Shown: in pieces, positions 21,723-33,095 of the stretch | How the letters are laid out: each line of letters starts with the position of its first letter | Position numbering within the stretch: the first letter of the stretch is position 1 | NCBI GenBank assembly: GCA_036426205.1 | Contig: CM071570.1 | Coordinates: 4,105,872-4,169,871 of the forward strand | From: Ascaphus truei | Taxonomy: Eukaryota > Chordata > Amphibia > Anura > Ascaphidae | DNA length: 64,000 nucleotides | Reading direction: 5' to 3' | Notes under the pieces: generated by a model | What the model saw: only the letters and a program-made list of their open reading frames with translations | Databases searched by the model: none | What the model was told of the DNA's origin: nothing | Program-made: the position numbers and the translations under genes

Positions 21723-23354
21723 CATAGTTACATAGTTACATAGTTACATGGTTACATAGTTACATAGTTACATAGTTACATAGTTACATAGTTACATAGT
21801 TACATAGTTACATAGTAGATGAGGTTGAAAGAGGCCGTACGTCCATCAACTTCAACCTATGCTAAATTTAGACAACAGATTCTTTATCCTATATCTATAC
21901 TTACTTATTGATCCAGAGGAAGGCAAACAAAAAACCCCAGTCATATCATCCAAAGATATCTCATAAGGGGAAAAATTAATTCCTTCCTGACACTTAGAAT
22001 TGGCAATCACATTAATCCCTGGATCAACATCCTTACCATGTATACTTATTTGGTATATCCCTGTATACCTTTCCTATCTAAAAAGATATCCAACCTTTTT
22101 TTGAACAAATCTATTGTATCTGCCATCACAGTCTCCATGAGTAATGAATTCCAAATTTTAACTGCCCTTACTGTAAAGAACCCTTTCCTTTGTTGTTGGT
22201 GAAATTTCCTTTCCTCCAACCTTAAGGGATGGCCCTGAGTCCTTTGAATAGTTCTTTTGAAAGCTCCTTGTATTGTCCTCGAATATATTTGTACTGCACC
22301 GACACACTTTATTCGAGCAAATACCCATTATGTACCTGGCAGATACCTGGAATGCGCCGCTCCTCACCTCTGACAAGCCCCGTTGCGTTTGCCTTCCCAG
22401 CCTGGGTTCATGCCTGGCTGATGGGCGGCTTATCTGTTAAATGATAATGATTAGGATTTAATAGGCTGCAATGCTTCGCATGTCTACCAGATGGCATAAA
22501 TTCATGAATTGTAATGCAGTATATATATATATACTGTGCAGTATTGCAGCCAGCGGGAATAAAATGCTTCAATCCCTGCCTGGAAAATAACTCAATGCAC
22601 TCGGGCAGAAAACAGTCACAAACCTCAATACACCCGGGTATACCCGAATTCGTGGGACTAGCCGAGCTCGAATAAAGTGTGTCGCCAGTGTATATAGTTA
22701 TCATATCCCCTCTTAGACGCCTCTTTTCTAATGTAAATAAATCTAATTTAGCTAGCCTCTCCCCAAATGTTAGATTTTCCATCCCCTTTATTATTTTGGT
22801 GGCTCTTCTCTGCACTCTCTCTAGTTCCATATTGTCTTTTCTTAGGATTGGTGCCCAAAATTGTACTCCATATTCAAGGTGTGGTCTTACTAATGCTTTG
22901 TAAGGGGGCATAGTTATGTTTACTTCCATCGATTGCCCATTTGATGCAAGATAAGATCTTGTTTGCCTTTGCAGCTACTGCATGACTTTGGGCACTATTG
23001 CTAAGCTTGCTGTCTACATGCACTCCTTAATCCTTCTCCATGAAGGATTCCCCCAATTTATCCCCATTTAATTTGTAAGTCGCCTGTTTATTCTTGCATC
23101 CCAAATGCATAACCTTACATTTATCTGTATTAAACCTCATCTGCCATTTACCTACCCACGTTTCCAGTCTCTCCAAGCCTTCTGAAGAGAAATTACATCC
23201 TGCTCTGATTCTATTACCTTACACAATTTAGGATCATCAGCACAGATGGAGACTTTGCTCTCGATGACAACCTTAAGGTCATTAATAAACAAGTTAAAAA
23301 GCAGGGGTCCCAGTACCGATCCCTGAGGTTCTCCACTCACGACTTTAGCCCAAC
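21723..23354 (-). mobile_element. 5'-truncated LINE (CR1/L2 type)
   Basis: The minus-strand element ends at its left side in a (CATAGTTA)n tail (21723-21815). It is flanked by CCTAGA at 21717-21722 and 23355-23360, a clean target duplication. Coding remnants on the minus strand include a PQGSVLGPLLFNLFINDL block and a degraded catalytic region (23152-23340). The RT thumb-like block KALVRPHLEYGVQFWAP lies near 22850-22920. Frameshifts and a MITE insertion (22294-22690) have inactivated it. It is 5'-truncated within RT, as is usual for target-primed insertion. Confidence 0.88.
22294..22690. mobile_element. TA-type MITE inserted in the LINE
   Basis: 397 bp flanked by TA at 22292-93 and 22691-92. 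Left end CTGCACCGACACACTTTATT, right end AAAGTGTGTCGCCAGTG. The LINE sequence is continuous once it is removed. Internal bases 22437-22519 match 55862-55945 in the candidate autonomous transposon, including CCAGATGGCA and ATTCATGAATTGTAATGC. Its right portion recurs at 36243-36392. Confidence 0.9.
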
Positions 23355-23889
23355 CCTAGAAAGAATTAAAGAGGTAGAAGGGAGGAAGTTTGAAATGTTT
23401 AAAGCTAAATTGAAGTTTGAGCTCGTGAACAAGCTGGTCTTGATACAGGAGGAAGAAATTATAATAGTTAAATGTAAGGATAGGACATGTGACATTGACC
23501 TAAATTGTAAGCAATTTGCAGTGTTAGGGTTGAAAAATCAGTATTGCTAAATTCCTAGCACTGTATCAGGAAAACATTTTAAATTGTATGCTTTGTGGAA
23601 AGAGAAACAGGAGAAGAGATTAGCAGAAATATAAAGTAATTTCAAGAAAAATCATGGATAGGGATTGAGGCTGAACGAAAAATCAATTCAGCTCTCTCCC
23701 TCTTGAAGATGTCTGCAACTCACTGCAGCAGCCCCCATCTTTTTTTCACTGAAAGAGTGAAAGCTTCACTGAGAATTACACAGGAATTTGTGCAGTTCAT
23801 AGACATGCAAGTTAACATTAACCAAGAAAGAAGTTAGCTAGAATTCTAAAGAATTTTTTTCAATTAGTTTTTAAACAAATTAATGCATA

Positions 23890-25069
23890 CAACTGAACCC
23901 CGTTATAGCGCGATCCGCTATAACGCGGAACTGTTTATAACGCGGTTTGAGCATGGACCCTGAATATATATATTTAAAAAATAGGGGGGGTTTTGCACAC
24001 ACACACACACACACAAACACACATAAACTACACACTGCACACACACACTGCACACACTCACTGCACACTGCACTCACTGCAAACTGCACACACACAGCAC
24101 ACACACTGCACACACACTGCACACACAGCACCAGCACACAGCACACTGCACACAGTCACAGCACACACACACTAAACACATTCACTGCACACTGCAAACA
24201 CTCACTGTACACTGCACACACACAGCACACAGCGCACAAAGCACACTGCACACACACTGCACACACACAGCACCCACACAGCACACTGCACACACACTAC
24301 ACACACAGCACCAGCACACACTCACTCACAGCACACTGCACACACTCACAGCACACTGCACACAATCACAGCACACTGCACACACAACACACATAGCACA
24401 CACTCAATGCACACAGCACACAAACACTCACTGTACACAGCACACACTGCACACACAGCACCAGCACACACACAGCACACACAGCACACTGCACACACTC
24501 ACAGCACACTGCACACACTCACTGCACACAGCACACACAGCACACACAGCACACACAGCACACACAGTCACGTACATGCACACACTCACAGCACAACAAG
24601 CACCAGCAAACACACAGACACACAAACAGCAACACACAGCCACTACCCCATTACAACCACCTCTGGTGTAATGGTGCTGGGGGCATTGTGGGGCTGCTGG
24701 TGGGATCGGTTTGGGGATGGGGGGGATTGGTGTGGATTTGCTGATGGGGATCTGTGTGGAGCAGGGGGGTATCGGTGTGTGCTGGCGGGGTGCTGGGGGG
24801 ATCGGTCGGGGCTGAGGATCAGTGCGGAGCTGATGGGGGGTGATTGGTACGGAGCTGCTGGGGGTAGTAGGAGGTGCTAAGGGGGGATCATGTAGGGCTG
24901 CCAGCGCCTTACTCCAACTCCTCTCACACCCTCTCCCCAATCCACACTCTTCCCCCTCCTTGTGATGGGGAGCGGGCGGCCCATTTAAAAAAAAAATTGC
25001 GCAATCCCCGTTATAGCGCGGTCAGATGGGTTGGCCCCAGAGTACCATGCTATAATGGGGTTGAGCTTG
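23890..25069. mobile_element. Tigger/pogo-like MITE, copy 2
   Basis: TA-flanked (23888-89 and 25070-71). Left end CAACTGAACCCCGTTATAGC; right end reads ATAATGGGGTTGAGCTTG. Internal CA-rich minisatellite at 23993-24640, followed by a G-rich stretch. Its right half is part of the giant inverted repeat (left arm). Confidence 0.82.
23993..24640. repeat. CA-rich minisatellite inside Tigger-like MITE
   Basis: Imperfect repeats of ACACTGCACACACAGCAC type, giving spurious ORFs on both strands. Confidence 0.9.
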
Positions 25070-26869
25070 TATTATGAATGTATTCAGATTAGTTATAATT
25101 ATAGGAATGAAAAAGGAAATTCATTTTAAATTGATTTTTGGATGCAGGAAAAATAATCAACATTTTTTTTGTTTTGTTTTCTCACCAAAGAATATAGAGA
25201 AAATACTATTGTTTAGTTAAGATTTTGGTATCAATGATGAGGTATAATTTTTTAGGATCATGTAAATATTTGGCTACAAAATCAGAAGTTTATGATTTCT
25301 GTTTGTCTTATAATTCTGTGTCCAAGCTAAGAAAGAAAAAGGGGACATCCTTTCAAATGCTTTTTGTTTGATGGTTTTTTTTTTTTTTTTTTTAGAAAGA
25401 TTATGGTAAATTGGTTTTTTTTTTTCAACTTTTTTCAAATTTTTATTGAATTTTTCATATACAAAAAAAAAAACATTGTATATTCAGAAATTTAAACGTG
25501 GAACAAAAAAATTACTCTCATTAAAATTGTATCAAACAAAAACAAAAGACACAAAAAAAGAAAAAAAAGAGGGGGTGGGGAGGGGGGATAACAGGTGTGG
25601 GATCTCTTCCTTTCTTATTTTTACTATTACTCCTATAAGAACTTCTCCAATTCTTGTGTGGATGACTAACATCCTTATTATTTTTCTATTATTTCTTTTT
25701 TCTTATTTCATCCTTGAAGGCCTTGTTAGTCTTATTAAAGATGATCTATAGCTCATTCTTACCCATATTCTTGCCCATATCTGCCTGCGGCAGCTTTATT
25801 CTTACAAATGTAGCAGAAATGCTAGATGGCGCTTCTACTCCACCTTAAACAGTGATTTAAATTATATCAAGTGATACATATACAATACTTTATCTAAAAC
25901 AAAAATGTGCAGTGAATAGCAATACAGGTGAATAAACACAAAATTAATGTAATAGGGCAAAAACAACTTATCACTCGACCCCGGCAAAGACTGGTCCAAA
26001 GTCTTGAAGAGCAGTATGGGTGAAGTTCCAGGAGCGTCGTCGAATGCCCAAAAAAGAAAAAAACAGTGGATAGTAATATCAAATGTATCCAATATAAAAT
26101 GACAAATAGGGCTTACGGCAAATCGAAGAGATAACAGCATGTGCTTAAAAGGGTCTTTGCTCCGGCACAGCTCTTCTCGTCTGGTCTCACTGCAACCAAC
26201 TTCCTGTCATTTTTAATTGGATTAATGTGATATTTCTATCTACACTATGGTTGTTCTCTGCTTTCGGAGATTGCTGACTTATATACCCCACACTCCAGAC
26301 TGGGTGCCACTATAGTTCCAATTTGGCACATATGCTCATTTTCCTGCTGCGTTTGTGAGTAGGAATTGGAAGCTCTTTATATATTTTTATTCACATTGGT
26401 TTTACAATATCACACTATCACTGTTTTTTCTTTTTTGGGCATTCGACGACGCCCCCTGGAACTTCACCCATACTTATTCTACAAATAGAAAAATATTGGG
26501 GAGTGACCCCCTTGATCCCTGGGGCTACTAAAAACAAGGCTGTTTTTTTCATTTTTTAGAACATAGAGGAGGAAGACATCACTTTGATGAAGCTTAAACC
26601 ATAAATCATTCATATACAGATAACTACAGGGTGGGTGTTAATTCGGTGTAGAAGTACAGTCGGGCACCTCCTAGGAATGCCCAAAAGTAAGTCCATGCGG
26701 TCCGATACAGCTCACCTGCACCCTGTATCCAGCGATGAACAAATTCAGCGGTCAGTACTCACGATCTGCCTGCGTGATCTGCCAAAGTAGCTGATGATAA
26801 TGCAGCGCGATATCCAGCTGCGTGGTGATGTCCGCGGTGATGTCGGCGTGCTCCAAGCCGTGTGTAGTA

Positions 26870-27226
26870 CAGTAGCGACATATCTTATTGCACTAAATAC
26901 CGGCGGCATGCCGGATATGCCCCAGCTGCCGCGAGTAATGCACGGCGCCACCGGTTCCCCCACTCACCCCCCCTCTCCATCGCGCGCAAATTTAACACCC
27001 TTCCGGACCCCTGGACCCCTTCTGCTCTGCCACTCTGTCTCCCCGAACCCCCGCTTACCTTAATTTCATCTCCAGGTGTCGGGGAAGCCTGGGGAAGCCG
27101 GGGAGCAGGGGAAGCCGGGCGCGCATGTGACTGTGACGTACAGTGCGCCGCCACGCGCGCGCGGCTACCCGCTTCCCAGCCACATACAGCCAGCGGCTTT
27201 TGCTCGAATAAGAGCTGCCGCTGCTG
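26870..27226. mobile_element. TA-type MITE (left-arm copy)
   Basis: TA at 26868-69 and 27227-28. Left terminus CAGTAGCGACATATCTTATT, right terminus reads AAGAGCTGCCGCTGCTG. It is the inverted counterpart of 33505-33868 and related to 49-413. Confidence 0.85.
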
Positions 27227-27345
27227 TAAGTCAGGTAAGGAAAAAAGAAATGACGCGGCGGTCAGCTCCTCCAATCAGCCTCACGCATATAGAAAAAATA
27301 AAAAACTTTATTGATAATCAACATGAACAACAGCAACTGGACACT

Positions 27346-27372
27346 CGACGCGTTTCGTCTGGGATCAGACTT
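27346..27372 (-). ncRNA. hammerhead-like ribozyme motif (left arm)
   Basis: On the minus strand, GTCTGATCCCAGACGAAACG is followed by CGTC: a CUGA box, a short stem-loop and a GAAAC box. This resembles the minimal hammerhead ribozymes known from Penelope-like elements, but the CUGAUGA box is incomplete, so activity is doubtful. It lies downstream of the Penelope ORFs in the sense orientation. Confidence 0.5.
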
Positions 27373-27527
27373 TTTCAAAGAGTGACTTCCTTACATGCGG
27401 CGTCTACTAATACACACCGACTACTTCTGATTGGTCACCATAATCAATACTCCCCTTCCCATCTGAAAGCAATGTGGCTAGTAATAAGCACATAAGTTGC
27501 AGTTGTCATTGTTAGCTATTAAAGCAG

Positions 27528-28737
27528 ACGGGGGGGGGGGGGAAGGTATGCGGGGGAGGAGGGATCAGGGGGGAAAAGCGGTGGGGATGAGGCGGGAGAG
27601 GGAGTGCCCCTTCACCCGTCTATGTCCTATTTTTCATCACAATTACTAAGTCTTTCCGATTTTTAGCCTCGATCCCTCCCCCTTTACGCTGCCACTTGCT
27701 TCCTTCTATTGCCTAGCCTTGGGTTTCTTTTTCGCTCGCTTTCCTGATCAAGTCACGTGTGTCACTTCCCTGCCCGTGCCACCTTCTCCCCTGCACACAC
27801 TTTACTACTTATTCTCTTGCCGCAAAAGGCTCTCTTTCCTCTCCCCTGGACTCCTTCGCCGCTTCAAGCCATCGTTTGCGTCCCACTCTCTCGTCCTCTG
27901 ATTACCATTCTCTCCCTCTCGTTCGCCCTCATTCAATCCTGCCTACCTTGTTCGCTTAGATAGCCCTGCCTCCTACCCGCCCCTTCACGAAATTATAGCC
28001 TCCGCGTCCCACCTCGACCCACCGCCCCCCGTTCTTACTGCAAGCTTCAAGTCCCCCGCGCCGCATAGTTCTTCCTATCTTTTTTTCGCCTTCCCTAGTC
28101 GCCCTATCACGTCCCTTCACCTCGGTTCCCCCACCTGCAAAACGTCCTCCCTGGCTACGCTCCCTGGATTCATTCCCTCCGCCGACTTCCGACAACTGCC
28201 CCCCGATCCCTTACACGTATCCCCTCACCGCTTCGCCCCTCTCCCTGCTCCGATCGGTTGCTCTCTTGGTCCGCGCGTCTCCCTTCCCTCCTTCGTGGAC
28301 TTTCAGCATTTCTGTGTCAGCTCCCCCCCCCCTTGGCATTCACCTCCCACGGGTCTTCCCATGATCTTGTTCACCCCCCAAAATATCACCCTCAATGCCG
28401 GGACGGTATTCCGTGGTTCTTCTATCCTCCAACCCCTGATTTCCCTTTCCCCGCATCATAGCCATCCTAGCCTACCTTCCCTCCCGATCAACGTTGTGGT
28501 AAGAAAGACTTTCGATTTCTGTTGTCTTCGTGCGTTCTCACTGCCCCCGCGTCCCTTGATCCCTCCGTCACGGTTCGCTCCTCTGGATTCCAACTGTTTC
28601 CCTCCTAGCTCGATTTTTCCCGCCTTGTTCTGTTATTAAGCTGCTTTCTGGTTTATGGTTTCTTTATTGTTACATTAGTTCTGTTCTACCCTTCGTCCCC
28701 TGTGACTGTGCACTATCCTTTTCGCCTTTGCTTTATT
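27528..28737. other. pyrimidine-rich segment present in one arm only
   Basis: Starts with a G run, then about 1.1 kb of C/T-rich DNA without a credible gene. The right arm lacks it: there CGTCTGCTG joins directly to the sequence matching 28738. It is either an insertion here or a loss there. No target duplication is visible. Confidence 0.5.
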
Positions 28738-28934
28738 TCTCCCTGTGGTAAACACATATATGTCAAAAATTCACAAAGTTAAATCGTAAAAATAAAAACC
28801 ATGATTAAAAAACAAGGCTGATAGTTACATTCATTGATTTAGTAAGCTAGCAGTTTATACAAAAAAAAAAATTTTCGACAGAATGGAGGGATGGGTAAAG
28901 TATACACTCTCAATCAGTATTCTGCTTGGTATTA

Positions 28935-29032
28935 ACTCTACAAATCAATGTCATGAATATGTAATCCCTAAGGGATGTCTGTGTCTACAAATCAATGTCA
29001 TGAATATGTAATCCCTAAGGGATGTCTGTGTG
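28935..29032. repeat. tandem duplication, about 49 bp
   Basis: CTACAAATCAATGTCATGAA and the following bases to GATGTCTGTGT occur twice in tandem, downstream of the RT ORF. Confidence 0.85.
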
Positions 29033-29207
29033 GATTGTAAGAGACACATGTTACTGTTATAGTCAAGAGATTAATCATTTGTCATGCAAAATCTTTAAAC
29101 CTCTATATGAAACACGCTATTCTCTAATCTTGTTAGTTATTACACCATAGTGATTCTTAAGATGGTATGTTAATGTAGTTACACCTGGACACCCCTCTGG
29201 GAATGAT

Positions 29208-31604
29208 TTAATCCACCAGGAAATGTTTTAGCTCCCAATCCTGGTTAATACCCAATGGATGAAGGGTGCCCAAGGTGTAAATCCAGTACATTTCTCGCCT
29301 GTTAAGTACATTTTCTCTGTCCCCCCCCCGAATATGACAAGGGATATGTTCTATAACAGAAAATGTAAAGTTCTCAATACCCCCCTTAGGGCACATAGAG
29401 AAATGTCGAGACACCGGATGTGTTTGATCTCTTTTCTTAATCAGGCGAACATGTTCTGCAATTCTTAGCTTTACAGATCTTATTGTTCGCCCGACATATT
29501 TTTTATCACACCCACATGACAAGACATACACTACATGACTGGAGTTACAATTTAAAAAACTAGTCAAATAGTATTTATTCATGTTAAATTTTATCATTTT
29601 GGTGGATTTGGAGTATTTGCACATAGTACAGTTTCCACAGGAGAAAAAACCTTTCGGAATATTTTTCAAATTTCCTACTTGGGACCTGAACAGACTGGGT
29701 GATAAATGGGAGGCAATTGTCTTTCCTTTCCGAAATACGAAACGTGGCCCATTTTTTACAAATTCTTTTATGTCCTTGTCCAAGGACAATGTTTGCCAAT
29801 GTTTTCTAAAAATGTCACATATTAAACGTGATTGACGATTATAGGTTGTGATAAACAAAGGACTTACTTCATTGTCCTTGGAAAAGGACGATTGTTTGAC
29901 CCTATTGGATTGTGCTTTTTTTCGTTTTATAAGGGTCTTTCTGTCAATGGAGTTGGCTATTTCAAAAGCAGAGTTAATGTCAGTACTGCTGTAGCCTCTT
30001 GCCGCAAATCTCTTAGACAATATTTCTGATTGTTCTAGGAAGCTATCCTGGTCTGAGCATAGTCTCCTCAATCTGATGAACTGTGCTTTGGGGATGCTTT
30101 TTATTAGTGGACGGGGATGGCAACTCTGAGCGCATAGTAGAGTATTTCTAGAGTTCGCTTTACGGAAAATATCCGTTTGTATTGTAGAGTCATGATCGAT
30201 GTACAGGAGGAGGTCTAGGTAGTGAATGTGATTAATATTATTCTCATATGTAAACCGAATGTTATAATCATTCTTATTTATAGAATCAACAAAAGCCGTG
30301 AGGGATGCTTCATCACCCTCCCATATCATTATTAAATCATCTATAAATCTTTTAAAGTAAATAATATTAGAACGGAATAAATTATTACTGTGATAAATGT
30401 GCTGTGCTTCCCAAAAACCCATAAATAAATTTGCGTATGATGGTGCAAAGCTTGTGCCCATTGCAGTGCCTAGATTCTGTAAATAAAATAGTGAATCAAA
30501 TAAAAAATAATTGTGTGTTAACAAAAACTTAACCGAGTCATGTAGAAATGTGCAAAGTGAGGTTGAAAATTCAGATAAATCCAAGAAGTGATTTATGGCC
30601 AAAAGGCCGTGATCGTGATTGATAATAGAATATAAAGAAACAACATCAAGTGTTACCCACCTATATTGTGACTTCCAGACCACATCCTGTAGATCGACCA
30701 TAAGATCTGTAGAATCTTTAATGTATGATGGTAGACGAGATACCAATGGTTGCAAGTAGTTGTCCACATACCGCGATAACCCATCTCCCAAAGATCCAAT
30801 ACTCGCCACTATTGGACGACCCGGAGGGTCCCGCAGTGACTTATGGATCTTCGGGAGGTGGTGGAATACCGGAATCACGGGATGTGGACAACTCAGATAA
30901 TGAAATTCCTTTTGATTAACAACGCATAAGATCTTTCCAAACTCAATCAATTCGTTGAGCTCAGAATTGAATCTCAACGTTGGATCTCCCTTCAACAATG
31001 AATAATTAGTTCGATCGCTCAATTGTCTGAGTGCCTCCCTTTGGTATTGTTCAGTTGACAATATCACTAGGGCACCCCCCTTATCTGTATTTCTGAATAC
31101 AATATCGTTTCTTTTTTTCAATAGGTTCAATTGTTGAACTTCCGTGTATGTCAGATTATTAGTACGTATGTTGGAATGGGAAAAACCTTGAGACAATATT
31201 TTTAAGTCTCTTTCTACCAGTTTTTCGAATGTAGTGATAAAAGGGCCCCTGTTGTAATTAGGGCAAAAAATTGACTTTCTTTTAAGGCCTGTTGAATGCA
31301 TGCCGAAAAATGATTGCTGAAAGTTATTAAGTGGTTCCCCCTGGTGTTCCAACAACGTATTTAAATCTGATAATGCACATATTTCCTGAAAATTAAAGTT
31401 AGAATCATCAGCCTGTACAGTGTTAGATAAACAAGAATCAATATTTGCAGATGGAATTATATCCGAAGAAACAGTATCAGGTTCTAATGTCTCAAAGTGT
31501 CCTCTTGATGAAAAGAACTTTTTCAAGGTTAACTTCCTTGTGAATTTTTGTAAGTCTATGACCGTTTGAAATAACTGGAAGTCCTGATCTGGTGCAAACC
31601 CCAA
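29208..31604 (-). CDS. Penelope-like reverse transcriptase with GIY-YIG endonuclease
   Basis: The 798-codon frame encodes the replication enzyme of the element. Residues about 140-480 form the RT. Visible motifs include NTDKGGALVIL, PKIHKSL, PGRPIVAS, VTLDVVSLYS, GTAMGTSFAPSYANLFMG and the catalytic RFIDDLIMIW. The C-terminal part (about 600-785) has a Cys cluster CGNCTMCKYS followed by the GIY-YIG nuclease with VVYVLSC, KKYVGRT and RIAEHVR. The real start lies upstream of 31604, which is a leucine codon. The frame stays open back to about 31760 through the typical NLS...LLNRGLGFAP leader, overlapping the end of ORF1 in the -1 frame. No stop interrupts it. Confidence 0.93.
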   Translation of the reverse strand: MGFAPDQDFQLFQTVIDLQKFTRKLTLKKFFSSRGHFETLEPDTVSSDIIPSANIDSCLSNTVQADDSNFNFQEICALSDLNTLLEHQGEPLNNFQQSFFGMHSTGLKRKSIFCPNYNRGPFITTFEKLVERDLKILSQGFSHSNIRTNNLTYTEVQQLNLLKKRNDIVFRNTDKGGALVILSTEQYQREALRQLSDRTNYSLLKGDPTLRFNSELNELIEFGKILCVVNQKEFHYLSCPHPVIPVFHHLPKIHKSLRDPPGRPIVASIGSLGDGLSRYVDNYLQPLVSRLPSYIKDSTDLMVDLQDVVWKSQYRWVTLDVVSLYSIINHDHGLLAINHFLDLSEFSTSLCTFLHDSVKFLLTHNYFLFDSLFYLQNLGTAMGTSFAPSYANLFMGFWEAQHIYHSNNLFRSNIIYFKRFIDDLIMIWEGDEASLTAFVDSINKNDYNIRFTYENNINHIHYLDLLLYIDHDSTIQTDIFRKANSRNTLLCAQSCHPRPLIKSIPKAQFIRLRRLCSDQDSFLEQSEILSKRFAARGYSSTDINSAFEIANSIDRKTLIKRKKAQSNRVKQSSFSKDNEVSPLFITTYNRQSRLICDIFRKHWQTLSLDKDIKEFVKNGPRFVFRKGKTIASHLSPSLFRSQVGNLKNIPKGFFSCGNCTMCKYSKSTKMIKFNMNKYYLTSFLNCNSSHVVYVLSCGCDKKYVGRTIRSVKLRIAEHVRLIKKRDQTHPVSRHFSMCPKGGIENFTFSVIEHIPCHIRGGDRENVLNRREMYWIYTLGTLHPLGINQDWELKHFLVD

Positions 31605-31684
31605 ACCTCTGTTGAGAAGGGTTAACTGTTCATGGGAAAGTTCCGCTCCTGAAAGATTAATGACATTGTTAGTATTGGACTCAT

Positions 31685-32653
31685 CTAGATATATTTCTTT
31701 CTCTTTATCCGTCCACGTGCCTCCCCGTTTCCTCCTTGATCGTCGGGTTCTCTGGGGTTTCTGGAACCTGAGGCTAAAAAAGAGGAAGAAGGTTTTTCCG
31801 ATGGTTTAGAAGACTTAGGTTTAACCACTGGTTGAATTGAGGATCTACTATCACTTCTAGATCTTCCTTGTGTGTCCCTTATTTGATCAGAAGAGCTTTC
31901 AAACGAGACTGAATGGGACCTCTGTTCATGGTCAGAAAAATCTGAGTCTACGCTTGAAGCCTCTATGGGTTTGTTTTTTAGGATTGACTTCTTCGGTGTC
32001 TTTTTGGACCACCCTTTGTTAAATGATTTTTGGCCCTTGGGTGTACTGGACCCCACATTATCCCGAAATTGAGGCTTTTGCCAGCAATAGACCTGACCCT
32101 TTATATAATCTGTGCGGTCTCGTTCGAATTTGAACTGTTTCTTATCACTTATTTCATCCTCAATGGATTCTATATTCGATAAAAGAGTTTTGTCATTTTT
32201 GATGAACTGTTCCATTTTTGCAAATGGTTTCAGATTATTCCTAAGTACACTGATTTCTGCCATTAGTACTTCTTTCTCTTTTGTTTTATGTTGTATAATT
32301 AAGTCCATCAATTTAGCTGAGCATTGATCCAATGTATTGGACCAGTCCAGTTCAAATTGCTTGTTTGTAAATCCAAATGTAGGTGTTTTTTTAATCCGTA
32401 ATCCCCTAGGAATTCTACTACTCCTGACATAATTCTCAAGTGACGTTATGTCCCACCAAAGTCTTATATTTTGGACTAAAAGTCTCTCCAGTTTTACAAA
32501 GTAGTGAGTTAAGTCAGATGGTTCTTCACATATGACCTCCTTACTCTCATCAAATAAATGTGCTGCCTTCTTGGAGCGTTTTGTATTGTCTTCACAATTG
32601 TTAACATAGGTTTCCACATCAGTAAGATCCGTATCTGTATCAATTTCCTCCAT
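31685..32653 (-). CDS. Penelope-like element ORF1
   Basis: A 322-codon frame directly upstream of the RT. The N-terminal third is acidic and begins MEEIDTDTDLTDVETYV. The middle is helical (about 90-185), containing SRIPRGLRIKKTPTFGF and a likely coiled coil. The C-terminal third is Lys/Ser/Arg-rich and probably binds nucleic acid. I infer a gag-like or RNP role from position and composition, because no catalytic motif is visible. It ends in KRKKYI just as the RT frame runs past it, so the two may form one polyprotein by frameshift, or one of them may carry a 1-nt indel. Confidence 0.75.
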   Translation of the reverse strand: MEEIDTDTDLTDVETYVNNCEDNTKRSKKAAHLFDESKEVICEEPSDLTHYFVKLERLLVQNIRLWWDITSLENYVRSSRIPRGLRIKKTPTFGFTNKQFELDWSNTLDQCSAKLMDLIIQHKTKEKEVLMAEISVLRNNLKPFAKMEQFIKNDKTLLSNIESIEDEISDKKQFKFERDRTDYIKGQVYCWQKPQFRDNVGSSTPKGQKSFNKGWSKKTPKKSILKNKPIEASSVDSDFSDHEQRSHSVSFESSSDQIRDTQGRSRSDSRSSIQPVVKPKSSKPSEKPSSSFLASGSRNPREPDDQGGNGEARGRIKRKKYI

Positions 32654-32894
32654 TTTTTTCCCAAACTTTGTAGCTTATTTTAAAAAATGCATATAAATGT
32701 AGAAAAAACTTTTTCAAAACAGGAAAACGTGAAAAAGTAATGCGTGGGCTGATTAGAACATTGAAAAACACTGATCATCAAAAAGAAAAGACCTCAAATA
32801 CAATTTAGAAGTCCTGTTTATCTCTTCATTATAATTTTGTTAGTAAACTTTGTAAGTAATACTAAAATTAGCCGAGGTGAGCACCCTGGGGGTT

Positions 32895-33095
32895 ATGGAG
32901 TACAATAGAAAAATATTGGGGAGTGACCCCCTTGTATCCCTGGGGCTACTAAAACCAAGGCTGTTTTTCAGTTTCTAGAACATGAGGAGGAAGACATCAC
33001 TTTGATGAAGCTTAAACCATAAATCACATCCATATACAGATAACTACAGGGTGGGGTGCTAATTCGGTAGAAGTACAGTCGGGCACCTCCTAGGA
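32895..33095. repeat. third copy of an arm segment, inside the loop
   Basis: AGAAAAATATTGGGGAGTGA through GCACCTCCTAGGAA matches 26490-26680 in direct orientation and 34050-34260 in inverse. It lies between ORF1 and the right arm, so the terminal segment occurs three times. Confidence 0.8.

Larger units (their letters stand above)
21553..23550 (+). pseudogene. unidentified reading frame split by a LINE
   Basis: The frame is open from 21553 to 21722 and again from 23361 to a stop at 23548-23550. These are the two flanks of the LINE at 21723-23354. Excising the LINE and one copy of CCTAGA keeps the frame. The second part is Lys/Glu-rich with three cysteines. Its position after a possible LTR end suggests a retroelement gag-like gene, but I do not recognise the family. 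The product is unknown. Confidence 0.4.
24560..28830. repeat. left arm of giant inverted repeat around a Penelope-like element
   Basis: From about 24560 to 27527 this arm is the reverse complement of 33188-36180 with scattered substitutions and indels. The homology resumes at 28738-28830, matching 33107-33188, after a 1.2-kb stretch absent from the other arm. It contains the right half of a Tigger-like MITE, an AT-rich segment, inner inverted repeats around GTCGTCGAATGCCC, a TA-type MITE and a hammerhead-like motif. The ORFs within it are incidental. Confidence 0.85.

Noticed and set aside
21723..21815. Short regular (CATAGTTA)n repeats that could suggest a CRISPR-like array
   Set aside because: There are no spacers, and it is the 3' tail of a LINE.
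23947..24940. Several ORFs on both strands, Cys/Val- or Thr/His-rich
   Set aside because: Repeat-derived from the CA/TG minisatellite.
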